Positions 31,413 to 43,400 of a stretch of 64,000 nucleotides of DNA are shown here, in pieces; within the stretch, counting starts at the first letter, position 1, and each line of letters starts with the position of its first letter. The position numbers and the translations under genes were made by a program. The DNA is taken from contig NC_088711.1 of NCBI RefSeq assembly GCF_963576615.1, positions 36,258,121-36,322,120 on the forward strand. Reading direction: 5' to 3'. The DNA comes from Watersipora subatra. Taxonomy: Eukaryota > Bryozoa > Gymnolaemata > Cheilostomatida > Watersiporidae. The notes beneath the pieces are model-generated. The model saw only the letters and a list, made by a program, of their open reading frames with translations, was not told the DNA's origin and did not search any database.

Positions 31413-33379
31413 AAGGCTGTTTCCATGGGACAAAGATGGCGCATATCATGGGTATTTCGCTTCAAAAAAGCAACATTGAAACACAGGAGACCGAGAGAGA
31501 CATGACTTTCTCTATGATGTCATTGCAGCACCATATAGGAGTGTGTCGTTACACTCTTGCTATATAGAAACTAAGTATATGTGAAACATTTACCCAGAGT
31601 GCATGTGCCTACTTGAACTTTTTATTAATACAATGGAGCTTCTACATACAAATATGCAAGATGTTCCTTCAGCTTCACGTCTTATTTAGCTGTTCATATC
31701 TTTAGTCAAATATTTGTATAATAACGCAATCAGACTTTGTCATACAATATTAATCCATTTCTATATTTGCTTTGTATGTTGAAACTGTGATATGCTAAAG
31801 CAATTACTCTTATAAGAATACTTATTTCGTTTAATTCATTTTGCAGGTTGCAAACTTAACAACTGCTTTAGCTAGGGTCATGCATGACTAAAACAAATAG
31901 ATCATATAATACTATGTAAAAACTGAATTAATAAACTGAAGTTAGAATTAGTATGCGCAAAGTTAAATAAAGTAATCTTCACAAAAAACACGCCTTGACG
32001 ACAGGTGAATCGAGGCCTAGCCTTGGCAATGGAGGGGACTGATGGTGTGTAGTAGGTGGAGGTCAGGATAACTTCAACTATGGGAAATTTAGGCAAACAT
32101 AATTCCTCCATATTGCCATTTTCTATGTTTGATGCTTTTAAAATTATATTTTTGATCGACTTGTCAAGCTTTGTCTACTGTTTCTATATGGCTTCACAGA
32201 GTGTTTTACGAGCTTTTCTAAAAGTTTTTACGCTTTGTTTTCTTTTTTTCTTTCAACGCAATGAAAAATATTGTATTCCTTTATCCACCACCCCTACCAG
32301 TCGCAGTTGTATTTGTAGAAACTGATTTTAAAACTAAAAAGTGAGGTATGAAGCAATGTTTTTTAAAATTCTTGCAATAGAGAACCAAACTATGGGAAAC
32401 GAAACTGCATCTATATGTATTGATTTACATAATTGCAGTATTTTGACAAACTTTAAACATTGTAAGTTAAAAATCATTTTGTACATAATGACGAATACTT
32501 ATTCAAATTTTACCTGGTATGTCATAAAATATACATGTTCAGTGATCGCAGGTCAAGGTTTTAGTGTACCCGCAATTGTTAGTTCATTCCAAACCCCAAA
32601 TCTTACGACAGTCTCATGAGAATTCTTCTTAATTAAATGCTGCGAAAAATACGCATTGCAATTAAACAAAAACATGAAAAGATAAAAAACAGGTAAAAGA
32701 TAAAAAAAATTGAACAAGAAGTAATCAATACAAAAAGATTTTAATATTACGTAACCTTAGAGATAGGCGCATCGGAGTGTACTCTTGACAATCTAGGTAC
32801 ATGGTCCCGGAGGTAGAGGTAGTGATAGGGATATATAGTATAGCAATACATGGTTGAATGTTGTCTATAGATATTTTTGTCTTGATAGTTGATCTGAGTT
32901 TAGGGCGCTTTCAGCTTTCCCTATACGGCTTCCTCTATTGTAAAAGTCAAATATTGCTATGACGACTGGGGTATATCTGATGAGCAATAATTTATATCTA
33001 CACATGTTGTACCCATACACCTGGGGTTATTTTCTACGCTTTCTAGAAAACCTTTATGTACAATACAGTCAAACTAGAATATTCTCTATTCTCTAACAAC
33101 CTCCAGAGTTTTATTTATTATATTTACTGGTTTGGTGGTTTGTTTTCACCGTTCACGGAAAAGACAAATATGTAACATTGAATCGTTAAGTTTTAACTTG
33201 GCATGTATATTTTTTGTGTTATTCCCATAATTCATGTTTTTTTTCATTTTCACTTTGTCTTTGTATTTTTACTTGCAAAACATCGAACATCATGGGTGGA
33301 AAATTACTTCAGAGTGTGGAATTAACCAATTGTTCAATTTTCTATCGAATTTTGGAAACTTTTTGGAAACTGTAGCACT

Positions 33380-33965
33380 GTAGCACTGTAGCACACCTGA
33401 GTGTGCTACAGTGCTACTCTGACAGTGATAGTGTAGTGACACCTGGGTGTGCTGCAGTGCTACTCTGACAGTAATAGTGTGGCGACACATGGGTGTGCTG
33501 CAGTGCTACTCTGACAGTGATAGTGTAGTGACACCTGGGTGTGCTAGTGCTGAAGTGCTACTCTGGGCTGATAAGCAGACCATTTTTCATAGGAAATGTA
33601 TTTGATCATATTTTGCTATAGTAGAGTGATGGTTGTGGGATGTCTTATTTCATATGGTACATGAAGTTGGGGAAAGCTCTATAGGGCATGGATGATATCT
33701 TTAGTTATTGATGATCTCTCAATTAGCATCAGATCATGCTTTATTGGTAAGTTTCCATCAAGCTATATAGTGTAGCGAAACATCGGTGCTGTCAGTGCTG
33801 AAACACTATACTGTGCCAACAAGTTAATCAAGTATTTGTAGGGTGCTATAGTAGAGTGATGGTTGTTCAACGCCTTATGTAAAGGCATGTCTGTATATGA
33901 AGCATTAGGAAAGCAAAACCTATGCTCATGCACAAGTGTGACCGTATTGGTCGCATTTATTTGTG
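33380..33965. repeat. Dispersed repeat with tandem head (copy 2)
   Basis: Three to four tandem head units, here with a GTGCTGCAGTGCTAC variant, then the same body as copy 1 (GCTATAGTAGAGTGATGGTT, ATATGGTACATGAAGTTG, ATGCTCATGCACAAGTGTGA). No terminal inverted repeats or coding sequence seen. Confidence 0.82.
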
Positions 33966-34122
33966 TTTCTCTTATAAACAGCAACACTGAATAACTTTCT
34001 AACTAACGGTAGAAAGTCTCATTCTTCTATTTTTGTTTATATGTGCCCATCAGTTGCTCCACTCCATTTATAATCAGTGTTTAAAAGTGTACATGACATA
34101 TGCATTAACAATTTCACACTAG

Positions 34123-34264
34123 GAAACCACGAGGAAACGCAAGAGAACCCGTTCCAATACAGACAGCGGTATAGATCCTGAGTCAAACCTGGATTCATCA
34201 CTACCTAATCATCTTTTCAGCCAACCACCTAGTAAAAAATTGAAAGAGAATGCATTGTCAAATG
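34123..34264 (+). CDS. Unassigned coding exon, basic nuclear-type segment
   Basis: Acceptor TTTCACACTAG and donor G|GTAGGT bound a 142-nt exon with one open frame: ETTRKRKRTRSN, a stretch rich in D/S/N/P, LFSQPPSKKLKENALSN, and one spare base. Codon choice and composition look coding. RKRKR and PPSKKLK resemble a bipartite nuclear localisation signal, so a nuclear protein is inferred. No neighbouring exon was found on the plus strand and I do not recognise the family. Confidence 0.5.
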
Positions 34265-34375
34265 GTAGGTTTACTCAGTCGTACATTGTGCCAAGTCTTG
34301 CATTCTATTCACGATTCGGAACTGATTTTCTGCATCTTTAGTTTTACATCATATACAATATCTTGCATCTAAATG

Positions 34376-34530
34376 CAGCTTGGGAAGGCTCTGTAGGGAA
34401 TGGCTGATATCTTTAATTATTGATCATCTTTCAATTAGCATCAGATCATGCTTTACTGGTAAGTTTCCATAAAGTTATAGCGTAGCGAAACATCAGTGCT
34501 GCCAGTGCTGAAACACTATACTGCGCGAAC
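34376..34530. repeat. Partial third copy of the 30880/33380 repeat
   Basis: Shares GGCTCTGTAGGGAATGGCTG, CAATTAGCATCAGATCATGC and GTGCTGAAACACTATACTG with the two longer copies. It starts 110 bp after the exon at 34123-34264. Confidence 0.75.
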
Positions 34531-34561
34531 TATACTTGCATACCACGCAGGGTAATTGCAT

Positions 34562-34707
34562 AAGTAAGTGATTGTCATTAGTTAGCTTACTAAAATTTTT
34601 CATTGGCACTCTGCCAGGCTAATAGCAAATGGCAGGCAACTCTCATTACTTCTCATTGTTTATAAGCTGATTTTTAATACTTGGGCAACGCCAGATAGCA
34701 CAGCTAG
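34562..34707 (+). mobile_element. Helitron-like 3' fragment (short-family)
   Basis: CATTGGCACTCTGCCAGGCT, GTTTATAAGCTGATTTTTAA and GGGCAACGCCAGATAGCACAGCTAG correspond to the last 150 bp of the element at 35562-35960, ending in CTAG. Confidence 0.6.
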
Positions 34708-35561
34708 TCACTGTATAAAAACTTAGCATTTGTGTGCATTTCCATTTTATAAATAAGTACATGTTGTCAGGGACTCAGGGTAATGATATACAAACTTAAC
34801 TCAAACCATCCGACTGAAGTGTCTACGTGCATTTTATGTAGCTTTTAACATGTTCATGCTTTTTCACTGAGTGACACCAGAAGGATGAGAGACTCTGCAA
34901 TAAAATGTCTTGAGGCTAACGCGAGCATGAGCAGAGGTTACGAGGTTAAAGAGCAATTCCAAAGTTGCGCCTCCATTGCTTGACCAGCTGCAAAAAACAC
35001 CATGTTTGCTTGCATCATTTTTTTGTTGGCACAACAAGCTTGCAAGTCCTTCACCAATAAAATGAGCGGAAACAACTGTTAATCATGTGGTGTAGATTAT
35101 AGTGGAATTTTGAGCACTAATTAGATAAGACAACCAACTGTTAGATAAGTTTGCATCCATAGATGAGCTACAGAGAACAGGCAACAAATTCAGTGAATGA
35201 CGAATTATTGAATAACAACATATAACAAATAACATGGTAATAAATTTTGAATAAAGAATACATCCAAATTCGTTATTCAAATACTGCAGTCCTACCAAAT
35301 GATTTTTTGTGGACGCCTTAAAGGGCGGGCCTAATGAGCCCCTCCCTATTCGTTTTTATCGCCGCTTCTCCTATGACTGACAAGGGCAATCTCGCTTCCT
35401 CTTGTTTTTAATAAAACAAAAAAAGCTTCAAACAATAAAAAGCACACAATACATAAACTTTCCAAAAACATATAAAAACAATACGTTTTGAAAAGCCATT
35501 CTATTAATAACCGGAAAGCAACAAAAAACGCGTCAAATAATTCCTCAGAAAAAATCTCTTA

Positions 35562-35960
35562 TCTATGTATATATGTAAATCTCAAAGTTAGTCTGTGTAT
35601 ACTTGTGTCATTCAGTATGTCCAGCTATGGCTATTAAAATCTTAGAATGAAGAATCTGCAACGCAGAAGAATTGATCTCGGAACTCCCATTCGCCAAACA
35701 AATGCCTTACTAATTTAGCTGCGTGATATACATATGTCGCAATGTGGGTGAAAATATGCTACCGCTCTCCGTTATGGTGCAACGTCATTCAATGTATTAG
35801 TAAGAGATGTAGATAACGAGCTTACCTAAATTATCCATTGGCAATGTGCCAGGCTAATGGCAAGTAGCATTGTTTATAAGCTGAGTTTATAAGTTTTGCA
35901 TTGCTATCACTGTTTATAGGCTGATTTTTAATACCTGTGCAACACCGGACATTCTGCTAG
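35562..35960 (+). mobile_element. Helitron-like non-autonomous element, short form (copy B)
   Basis: Starts TCTATGTATATATGTAAATC, followed by CTCAAAGTTAGTCTGTG and CAGCTATGGCTATTAAAATC. It ends GTGCAACACCGGACATTCTGCTAG|T. A TC start, a 3' GC hairpin and a CTAG end are Helitron hallmarks. It is about 400 bp with no protein. An inverted full-length relative is at 63384-63798. Confidence 0.65.
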
Positions 35961-36000
35961 TTAATTTATAATTTGTTATCATTGTTTGTTAAAAAACACA

Positions 36001-36505
36001 ATATACCATATACAAACACAAGACAGTATATGCAAACACAAAACAGTACATACAAACACATAACAGTACATACAAACACAATGCAGTATATATATACAAG
36101 CACAATACAGTATATACAAACGCAATACAATATATACAAACACAATACCATATATACAAACACAATACAGTATATACAAACACAATACAGTATATACAAA
36201 CACAATACAGTATATACAAACACAATACAGTATATACAAACACAATACAGTATATACAAACACAATACAGTATATACAAACACAATACATTATATACAAA
36301 CACAATGCATTATATACAAACACAATACAGTATATACAAACATAATACAGTATATACAAACACAATACAGTATATACATACACAATACAGTATATACAAA
36401 CACAATACAGTATATACAAACACAATACAGTATATACAAACACAATACATTATATACAAACACAATACACTATATACAAACACAATACACTATATACAAA
36501 ACATA
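36001..36505. repeat. 20-bp minisatellite, about 25 copies
   Basis: Units of ACAATACAGTATATACAAAC; the array edges are more diverged than the core. All large open frames here (e.g. 35973-36506 plus, 35979-36443 minus) are products of the array. Confidence 0.93.
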
Positions 36506-36884
36506 ATAATTTTCCTCTAATTAGACTTGCTGCTAAGTCATGACTATTGATGAAAAATATTCTCAACTCAGACTTTTTATGGCAACAAATACATTTTCTC
36601 CATTTTAATGTTGGATTTTTGAGTCGTGACCAACACCTCGCACCCCCATTTGGAAGCCCTGAACTAATGGCAGTAATAACTTATGGATTGATTATAGTCT
36701 GGTACACCTGTGCAAAGCTACCTGGGCCTTTTTGAGTGGTGTGTACAGATGCTGGACTGATGTAACACAGAAACAATTGCAGTTGTATGCCCTTCCTAAC
36801 ATCAAAATTCCTTGTGTGTCTCGAGCTACTGACCATAGTCGACACCTTAATAGTGTACAGTAATTATGGGCTTTCACACATACC

Positions 36885-37437
36885 TATATCAATTTTGGCC
36901 TGTCACAGATATATCCATTTTTCCCGGTCACAGATATATCCATTGTGACCTATCACGGATATTTCCACTGTGATCTGTCACAAGTATACCCATTATGGCC
37001 TGTCACCTATATAACCACTATGACCTCTCACTGATATATCCACTCTTACTTGTCACTGATATATCCACTATTGCCTGTCACAGAGATATCCACTATGACC
37101 TCTCACTGATATATCCACTATGGCCTGTCACTGATATATCCACTATTACCTGTCACTGATGTATCCACTATTACCTGTCACTGATATATCCACTATGACC
37201 TGTCACTGATATATCCACTATTACTTCTCCCTGATATATCCACTATTACTTCTCACTGATATATCCACTATGACCTGTCACTGATATATCCACTATTGCC
37301 TGTCACTGATATATCCACTATTACCTGTCACTGATATATCCGCTATGGCCTGTCACAAATATATCCATTATGGCCTGTCACTGATATATTCACTATTACC
37401 TGTCACTGATATATCCACTATAGCCTGTCACAGACTA
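36885..37437. repeat. 25-bp minisatellite, about 22 copies
   Basis: Degenerate units CTGATATATCCACTATTACC + TGTCA. It starts 380 bp after the 20-bp array and ends 27 bp before the TTAA-flanked element at 37464. Confidence 0.9.
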
Positions 37438-37463
37438 TTCCCATACATCAATGAAATGTTTAA

Positions 37464-38345
37464 AGGTTGACTTGCAACAAAATTCACATTACAGTTAATT
37501 GGTATCAAAAGATTCACCATGTCTTACTCTGTTGTGTTGTAAGTGCCAATTATGTGGAAATGTGATTACAAGCCCTTAAAAGCTCAAAAACGAAAAGCGG
37601 CCATAGATTAGAATCTCTTTATTTCGATGATGTAACCACGTAAATTGGTCATCGTCTTGTCACGTATGTTCTCACGTGAATTGAAAGGCCAATAAAAAGC
37701 TCAATACAAAACTTATCGTAGTACTAGTTTATGACAAACACTTCGGGTTTTACCGAATACCCCGTATCGAATATAGATGCTCGCTACTTTACAGTTTTAT
37801 TTCGGCATTATTCAATCATCAAGTCGTTCTCTGATCATGTGACCCACTACTTCGCAAATAATTTTTGCAGCACTTTTCGATTATCACAGGTGACCAACAG
37901 GCTCGTCATGATTATCAGACAATGATATGTACTCTTTTGAGCTAAGGTTAAAAAGTTTAACGATTTTTTATGGTAAGTTATAAGATATCACTGCTAAAAG
38001 TGACAGCATTACAATGACGATAAAACAGACGCGTAAGAACAATAGACATAGTTTTATTGAATGCGTGAAGTATATTTGTGAAATTATTTCGACGAATAAG
38101 GTTGCAAGAAAGTGTAAACAGAAACCATCTCTCACAACTACATCACATTTGAGCCGTTTTGGAAAGGGAATCCAAACTATGGCGGTCTCGTGTGGCTGCG
38201 ATTTTCTGTTCGTTTTTGATCTTTTAAGAGCTTGTAATCACCTTTCCACATATTTTGCACCTACAACACAGCAGAGAAAGACATGGTGAATTTTTTCATA
38301 TCAAATAACGGTAGGTATAATGTGAATTTTGTTGCAAGTCAACCT
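37464..38345. mobile_element. TTAA-flanked element with very long inverted repeats (copy 1)
   Basis: TTAA at 37460-37463 and 38346-38349. The ends are AGGTTGACTTGCAACAAAAT and its complement. The inverted repeats continue inward, imperfectly, for more than 100 bp (…CACCATGTCTTACTC…ACAAGCYCTTAAAAGCTC…). The internal sequence includes GACAAACACTTCGGGTTTTA. There is no transposase. A TTAA target is used by piggyBac-type transposases, but the terminal bases differ from the usual CCCTT-like ends. Confidence 0.75.
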
Positions 38346-38510
38346 TTAAGAAAAAGTCAAGTTTAAGAAAAGCTCATCTAACCAAAGTACAGAAAAAACA
38401 ATAGAAGCTGCGTATTCTAATAGCAATACAAAATTGATTCATTTTGCTTGTTTTGTCAAAGTACGGCAGCTTTCTGATGTGTCACTATAGCCTTTAACAG
38501 CATTGGTGTT

Positions 38511-38617
38511 TGTTCACTATAGATATAGTAAACCCTACATACTATGTTTACTACATACGTATTACACTTACATTTAATACTACATACTATGGTTTACTAT
38601 ATCTATGTTGTTCACTG
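38511..38617. repeat. Inverted repeat with about 35-bp arms
   Basis: The left arm TGTTCACTATAGATATAGTA..CATACTATG and right arm CATACTATGG..TACTATATCTATGTTGTTCAC pair with a few mismatches around a 37-bp AT-rich loop. Confidence 0.75.
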
Positions 38618-39114
38618 ACTTGGCAAAAGTGATCATATAACTTTAGCTGATTTTAGTAAAGCTGTAAAGAATAAGATTTGTCTGAAGTGTCAAAAGCCAT
38701 GAGAGCTAGATGTGAATGCATAGAGTTGTGCTAGGATTTATAACAACTACCTTAAGTTGTTGTGTTATTGTCTGCTCTCTTCTAAATTATCACCAAATCA
38801 TATTAACAGAGTCTCTAACATTCAGATGTATAGTAGGAATATCACATGAATTCTACATACAGATATACAAACGTAGTGATGCTGTTCTTAAGGAGTAATT
38901 ATAAAGGACGGCGCCTATCAGCCCACGCGTATAAGTGCTTTGCAGTCAGCTTGCAGCAATCGCTGCCGTCTATAACTAGCATCTAATAAGCGTACTCTAT
39001 CCAGGCAAGGAAGATCTTTTAATGAGCTAACATGCATTACTTGCTGGTTTATCGCATCTTCTCGCTAGCCCGCCTGGCCTGTCCATCATTCTGCGTGTTT
39101 ACCGAGGCAAGGTC

Positions 39115-39892
39115 ATGTCTTCAGCAGATGGTTTGGCCAGCAATGACCGCGCAAAGGCGAAAAGGACACCAGTTGACGAGGGACTAATCAAAAAGACCAA
39201 CGTAGGAGATTCTAAAAGACGAGCTCAGAAAGCGGTAACAGCGACTCTGGCGGTGATGTCTTTGGATAGCTTACTGCATGACAACCACTGGTCAGCGGGA
39301 GACTCCAACTGACACAGCTCACCAGGGATTACGTCTGCAACTACCGTATCATTTACTCACTACTGGTCACTTCTTAGCTGTTACCAGAAAGTCTGACGAG
39401 AACAAAAAGGCAAGTATATGTTCTCCTTGTTTACGCGGAAAACATATAAGCCTATTATTTAGTGCTAAGGCATAATTGATCAGAACCTGGTTAGCATGAG
39501 TGGCAGATGTTTGTAAAAAAACTAAACACTTGATGGAGCGGGATCAGCTGCTAACATATTAGAAGAGCTCGATGGTTATAGAGCTGATATAAAGGCTGTA
39601 GGTTAAAACATTATCGAGCTTCTTTACCAACGGTCTGACTGACGCCTCAACACTTTAGCAAGCCACTGAGACAGTCTTGAAAGCTGATATAAAAGCTGAG
39701 TGCAGTGTCATCATGTCAGCTCGTCAAAAGAAGGATGCAGTGAAGGAAGAGCAGATTCAACCAGCTGTGAATAGACCACAGCTGTTACCTTTTGACATTA
39801 CACCTAAAAGAGCTCTTCCATTTGTTGATCAAGATCTACCTGACAAGGTGACAAGCAAAGAGTCTGCTGACAAAGCTGCTACCAAGCAATGA
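39115..39892 (+). pseudogene. Degenerate coding-like relic, possibly a retroelement gag fragment
   Basis: Two open pieces on the same strand: 39115-39312 (MSSADGLASNDRAKAKRTPV.. with KKTNVGDSKRRAQKA) and 39677-39892 (..ARQKKDAVKEEQIQPAVNRP.., ending KVTSKESADKAATKQ). Between them, interrupted frames read like ANILEELDGYRADIKAV. The region is less AT-rich than its surroundings and charged. The order (basic N-part, acidic E-L-D-Y-ADIK helix, proline-rich stretch) is reminiscent of BEL/Pao-type gag, but no protease, RT or LTR is visible. It could instead be an unrelated dead gene. Confidence 0.3.
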
Positions 39893-40450
39893 TGAATCGC
39901 ATGGACCTGAAACTACTGTATTCCCATACAACGAGCTCTGTCAACTGTTGGATATTATATTTGTCAACAATAGTTTCATGCACAACATAATTCTTTAATA
40001 ATATTGCATAAATATTGTTAGTAAAATAGGAAATGTCAAACAATTGCAGCTGTTAGAAAATAAATATTTTATTTTGGGAATGCACTGAAAAATAATTTAT
40101 TCCAAATACTGGATAATATATGTGGTGAGTGTGTAAATCGTTATAATATTTCGATTGCATTGAATTGCATTGCCTAAATAGCTACAAGACGGGTCTGGAA
40201 ATAAACTGCAAGGAAAGGAAACAAACAAGCCTCTAAACGGCTAAGCCTGCACGATGGTAAGGTCATCGGCGCATGAAAGACTACGTGATAAAACATCTCA
40301 TACAATTTATGGTAGGTCATGACTTACTGATGTAATGCATAAGCCCATTTTCATAGCTCCTAACCTGTTAGGGGTGGCAGGCAGATGAATTCAATTGTCT
40401 TATGGTGAAGAATAGCGGGTTGCTAGAACTATAGGATTAAATTAAAACTA

Positions 40451-43400
40451 TTACACTACATTGCTAGATGGAGGTGCTGTAGAAGACATCGGTTGAGCAT
40501 TGTCGACCAGACGTGATGAACTCTTTGTTTGGAGATTGTCGCTCCTAGCAGCCTGCAGAGTTTCCTCTCTAGAAGCCCTGCGTACAAAGATCTGATATCA
40601 GTGACATTTAGCCAAAATCAACAGCAAACTTGTATCGGTCAATATATGTATTTGTATAAGTTGGAACGGCCATGTTGTTAAGGGCCTCGGCTTCTGACAT
40701 AAACTGAGATGAATTCTAGAAGCAAAAATCAAGCAGTGTCCCTCCCCAACTCAATAGAAGTTTAACGATATCATACATTGTAACCAGATATACAATCAAA
40801 CCTCAACATACGAGCGGTCTAATGCATGAGTTTTTTTCATTTATAAGCCATATATCAAGCCAAGTTTATGTTTGTCACTCGAGCCAAAATTTAGGAGAGA
40901 GCTGTTGTTTCACAGAAGCTTCCAATCCTTCATTTTTTCTTGACGTCATTTTATCGTTGTCAGCCATCTTTATAGACAATTTTACGAAGCTTTTGCAATG
41001 AATTTTTGAAAACGATGCTTTTGTTTGCAATTTTACTTATCATAGTATCAAAACAACACCAAAAAGTACTATTAAATTAAATAATAACGATCATTTTCTA
41101 CAAATATGGCGGCTTTTTCGTGTACAAGCGCATGTGCAAACGACTTGATGATGTAAAAAAAAACGATGCATACGTATATGGCATGCACAGCGAACAATAC
41201 TTGGTGTTTATTCTGCATCCGAGCACACTCTTTTTCGTAAGCGAAGCTAGTGAAAGTGAAACTGCTGAAAATAAAACTAACAAAAGTGAAACTAAAAAAG
41301 GTAAAAATGTGAACAACCACTTGAGGATTGAGTATGGTGCCTGCTTTTGCTATCGCTCTGATTGTTATGATGCCTGTCTCACTGTGAGCAAAGTGTATTT
41401 TTAAGAGAATTGCACAAACAATGTTTCTCTGATCATAACTAGACCTGACTGAGTCCATCGGCAAGAGAACCTTGATGACTAGAGACATGCCATTTGCAAA
41501 GAGCAATTCAAGATTAGCTGCCAATTCTGTCACCGCTGGCAGGTTTTTTTTTAACCTCAAACTGCGATTCAAAGGTCAAGCATTTTAGACCCCACGGCCA
41601 TAGCTCTCAGAAAGTAAAAATAAGTGATGATCAAATGAACTATTTTAGGATTAAGATGCAAGTTACAATATTTTTTCTGCGAAAACCTAAATTCCTTTGT
41701 TCATTCACACAATAAAGAATTCACTGCCATTATTGATTTTTTTGCCAAACAAAACAGACCTTTACGTTTTAAATTATGATAACGTTCTTTTTAGGTATCT
41801 CCACTTCCTTTGGCCAGATATGTATGTCGCTAAAGTCAAATATAAGGTCAAAATACTTATTCATATCTTTCTGTTATCTAATATGATTTTTCTTTGATTT
41901 TATTATGCATTAGTAAAATACATACCAGTATTTAGTAATTAAGAACATGCTCATTCTTAAAGGTTGACTTGCAACAAAATTCACATTACAGTTATTTGGT
42001 ATCAAAAGATTCACCATGTCTTACTCCGTTGTGTTGTAGGTGCAAAATATGTGGAAATGTGATAACAAGCTCTTAAAAGCTAAAAAAACTAAAAGCCGCC
42101 GTAGATTGGAATCAGTTTATTTCTCTGACGTAGTCACTACATTTGGTTATCGTCTTGTCACGTGATGTTCTCATGTGAATTGAAAGGCTCAATATAAAAC
42201 TTCTCGTAGCGCTAGTTTATGACAAACACTTCGGGTTTTACCGAAGACCCGTATCAAATATAGCTACTCGCTACTTTACAGTTTTGTTTCGGCTTAGTCT
42301 AATCGTCTAGTCGTAATCTGATCATGTGACCCATACTTCGTGATTAATTTCTGCAGCATTTTTCGATTATCACAGGTGACCAACAGGCTCGTCATGTTTA
42401 TCAGACAATGATATGTACTCCTTCGAGCTAAGTTTAAAAAATTAAACGAATTTTTACAGTAGGTTATAGGATATCAGTGCTAAAAGTGACAGCATTACAA
42501 TGACGATAAAATTGATGTGTAAGAACAGACATGGTTTAATTGAATGCGTGAAGTATATTCGTGAAAATATTTCGATGAATGAGGTTGCATGAAAGTGTAA
42601 ACAAAAGCCATCTCCTACAACTATGTCACATTTGAGCCGTTTTGGAAAGAGAATCCAAACTACGGCGGTCTCGTATGGCTGCGTTAACTGTTCGTTTTTG
42701 AGCTTTTAAGAGCTTGTAATCACATTTCCACATATTTTGCACCTACAACACAACAGAGTAAGACATGGTGAGTCTTTTGATACCAAATAACTGTAATGTG
42801 AATTTTGTTGCAAGTCAACCTTTAACATTTATAGTGATAACAGAATATTTTTAGGTCTGAAAAGCATAGTTGAATGATTTAAACTCATATCTTGAGGTTT
42901 GACTGTATCTTAAACTGCCTCTAAAATGATTAATAACTACAAGTAGATGATAAGTGAAAAATAATTGCTAACAGATTTAAATTACAAGATAAGAAGTTCA
43001 GCAGAATATAAACTGGCAGCTGGTAGAGCTGATTACAAATTAAAAGTTGCTCTCAAACTAATGATAGTTCCAGACATAACAAGTGTTAAAACTATACCGC
43101 TACACCATAGAACAAAACTACGAAACAATAAAATATCATGCCTAAATTTAGAAAGCGCTGAAAAACATACTTTGGTCCGAGAGCTATAAATGCGAAGGAG
43201 AGGCCACACAGGAAGACAAAAAGGCAGCCGGCAACTGTTGATGGCTCTGGACAAATGGCAACAGGTGCTATTGGCAACCTGTAACAACAGCAACCAACTT
43301 CATAGTTCAAAGGCTGCGCAGTATACAAGTGTAAATGATCGACATAGAGACACTATAGGCATGCAGATGAGCGGATGCCCAGGCATCACTGGTGCATAAT

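Noticed and set aside
35966..36520. Tyr/Thr/Gln- and Cys/Val-rich frames on both strands
   Set aside because: Shadow frames of the 20-bp array.
41072..41572. 166-codon minus-strand frame as a gene within flower
   Set aside because: It lies wholly within a TA-flanked transposon and has no recognisable domain.
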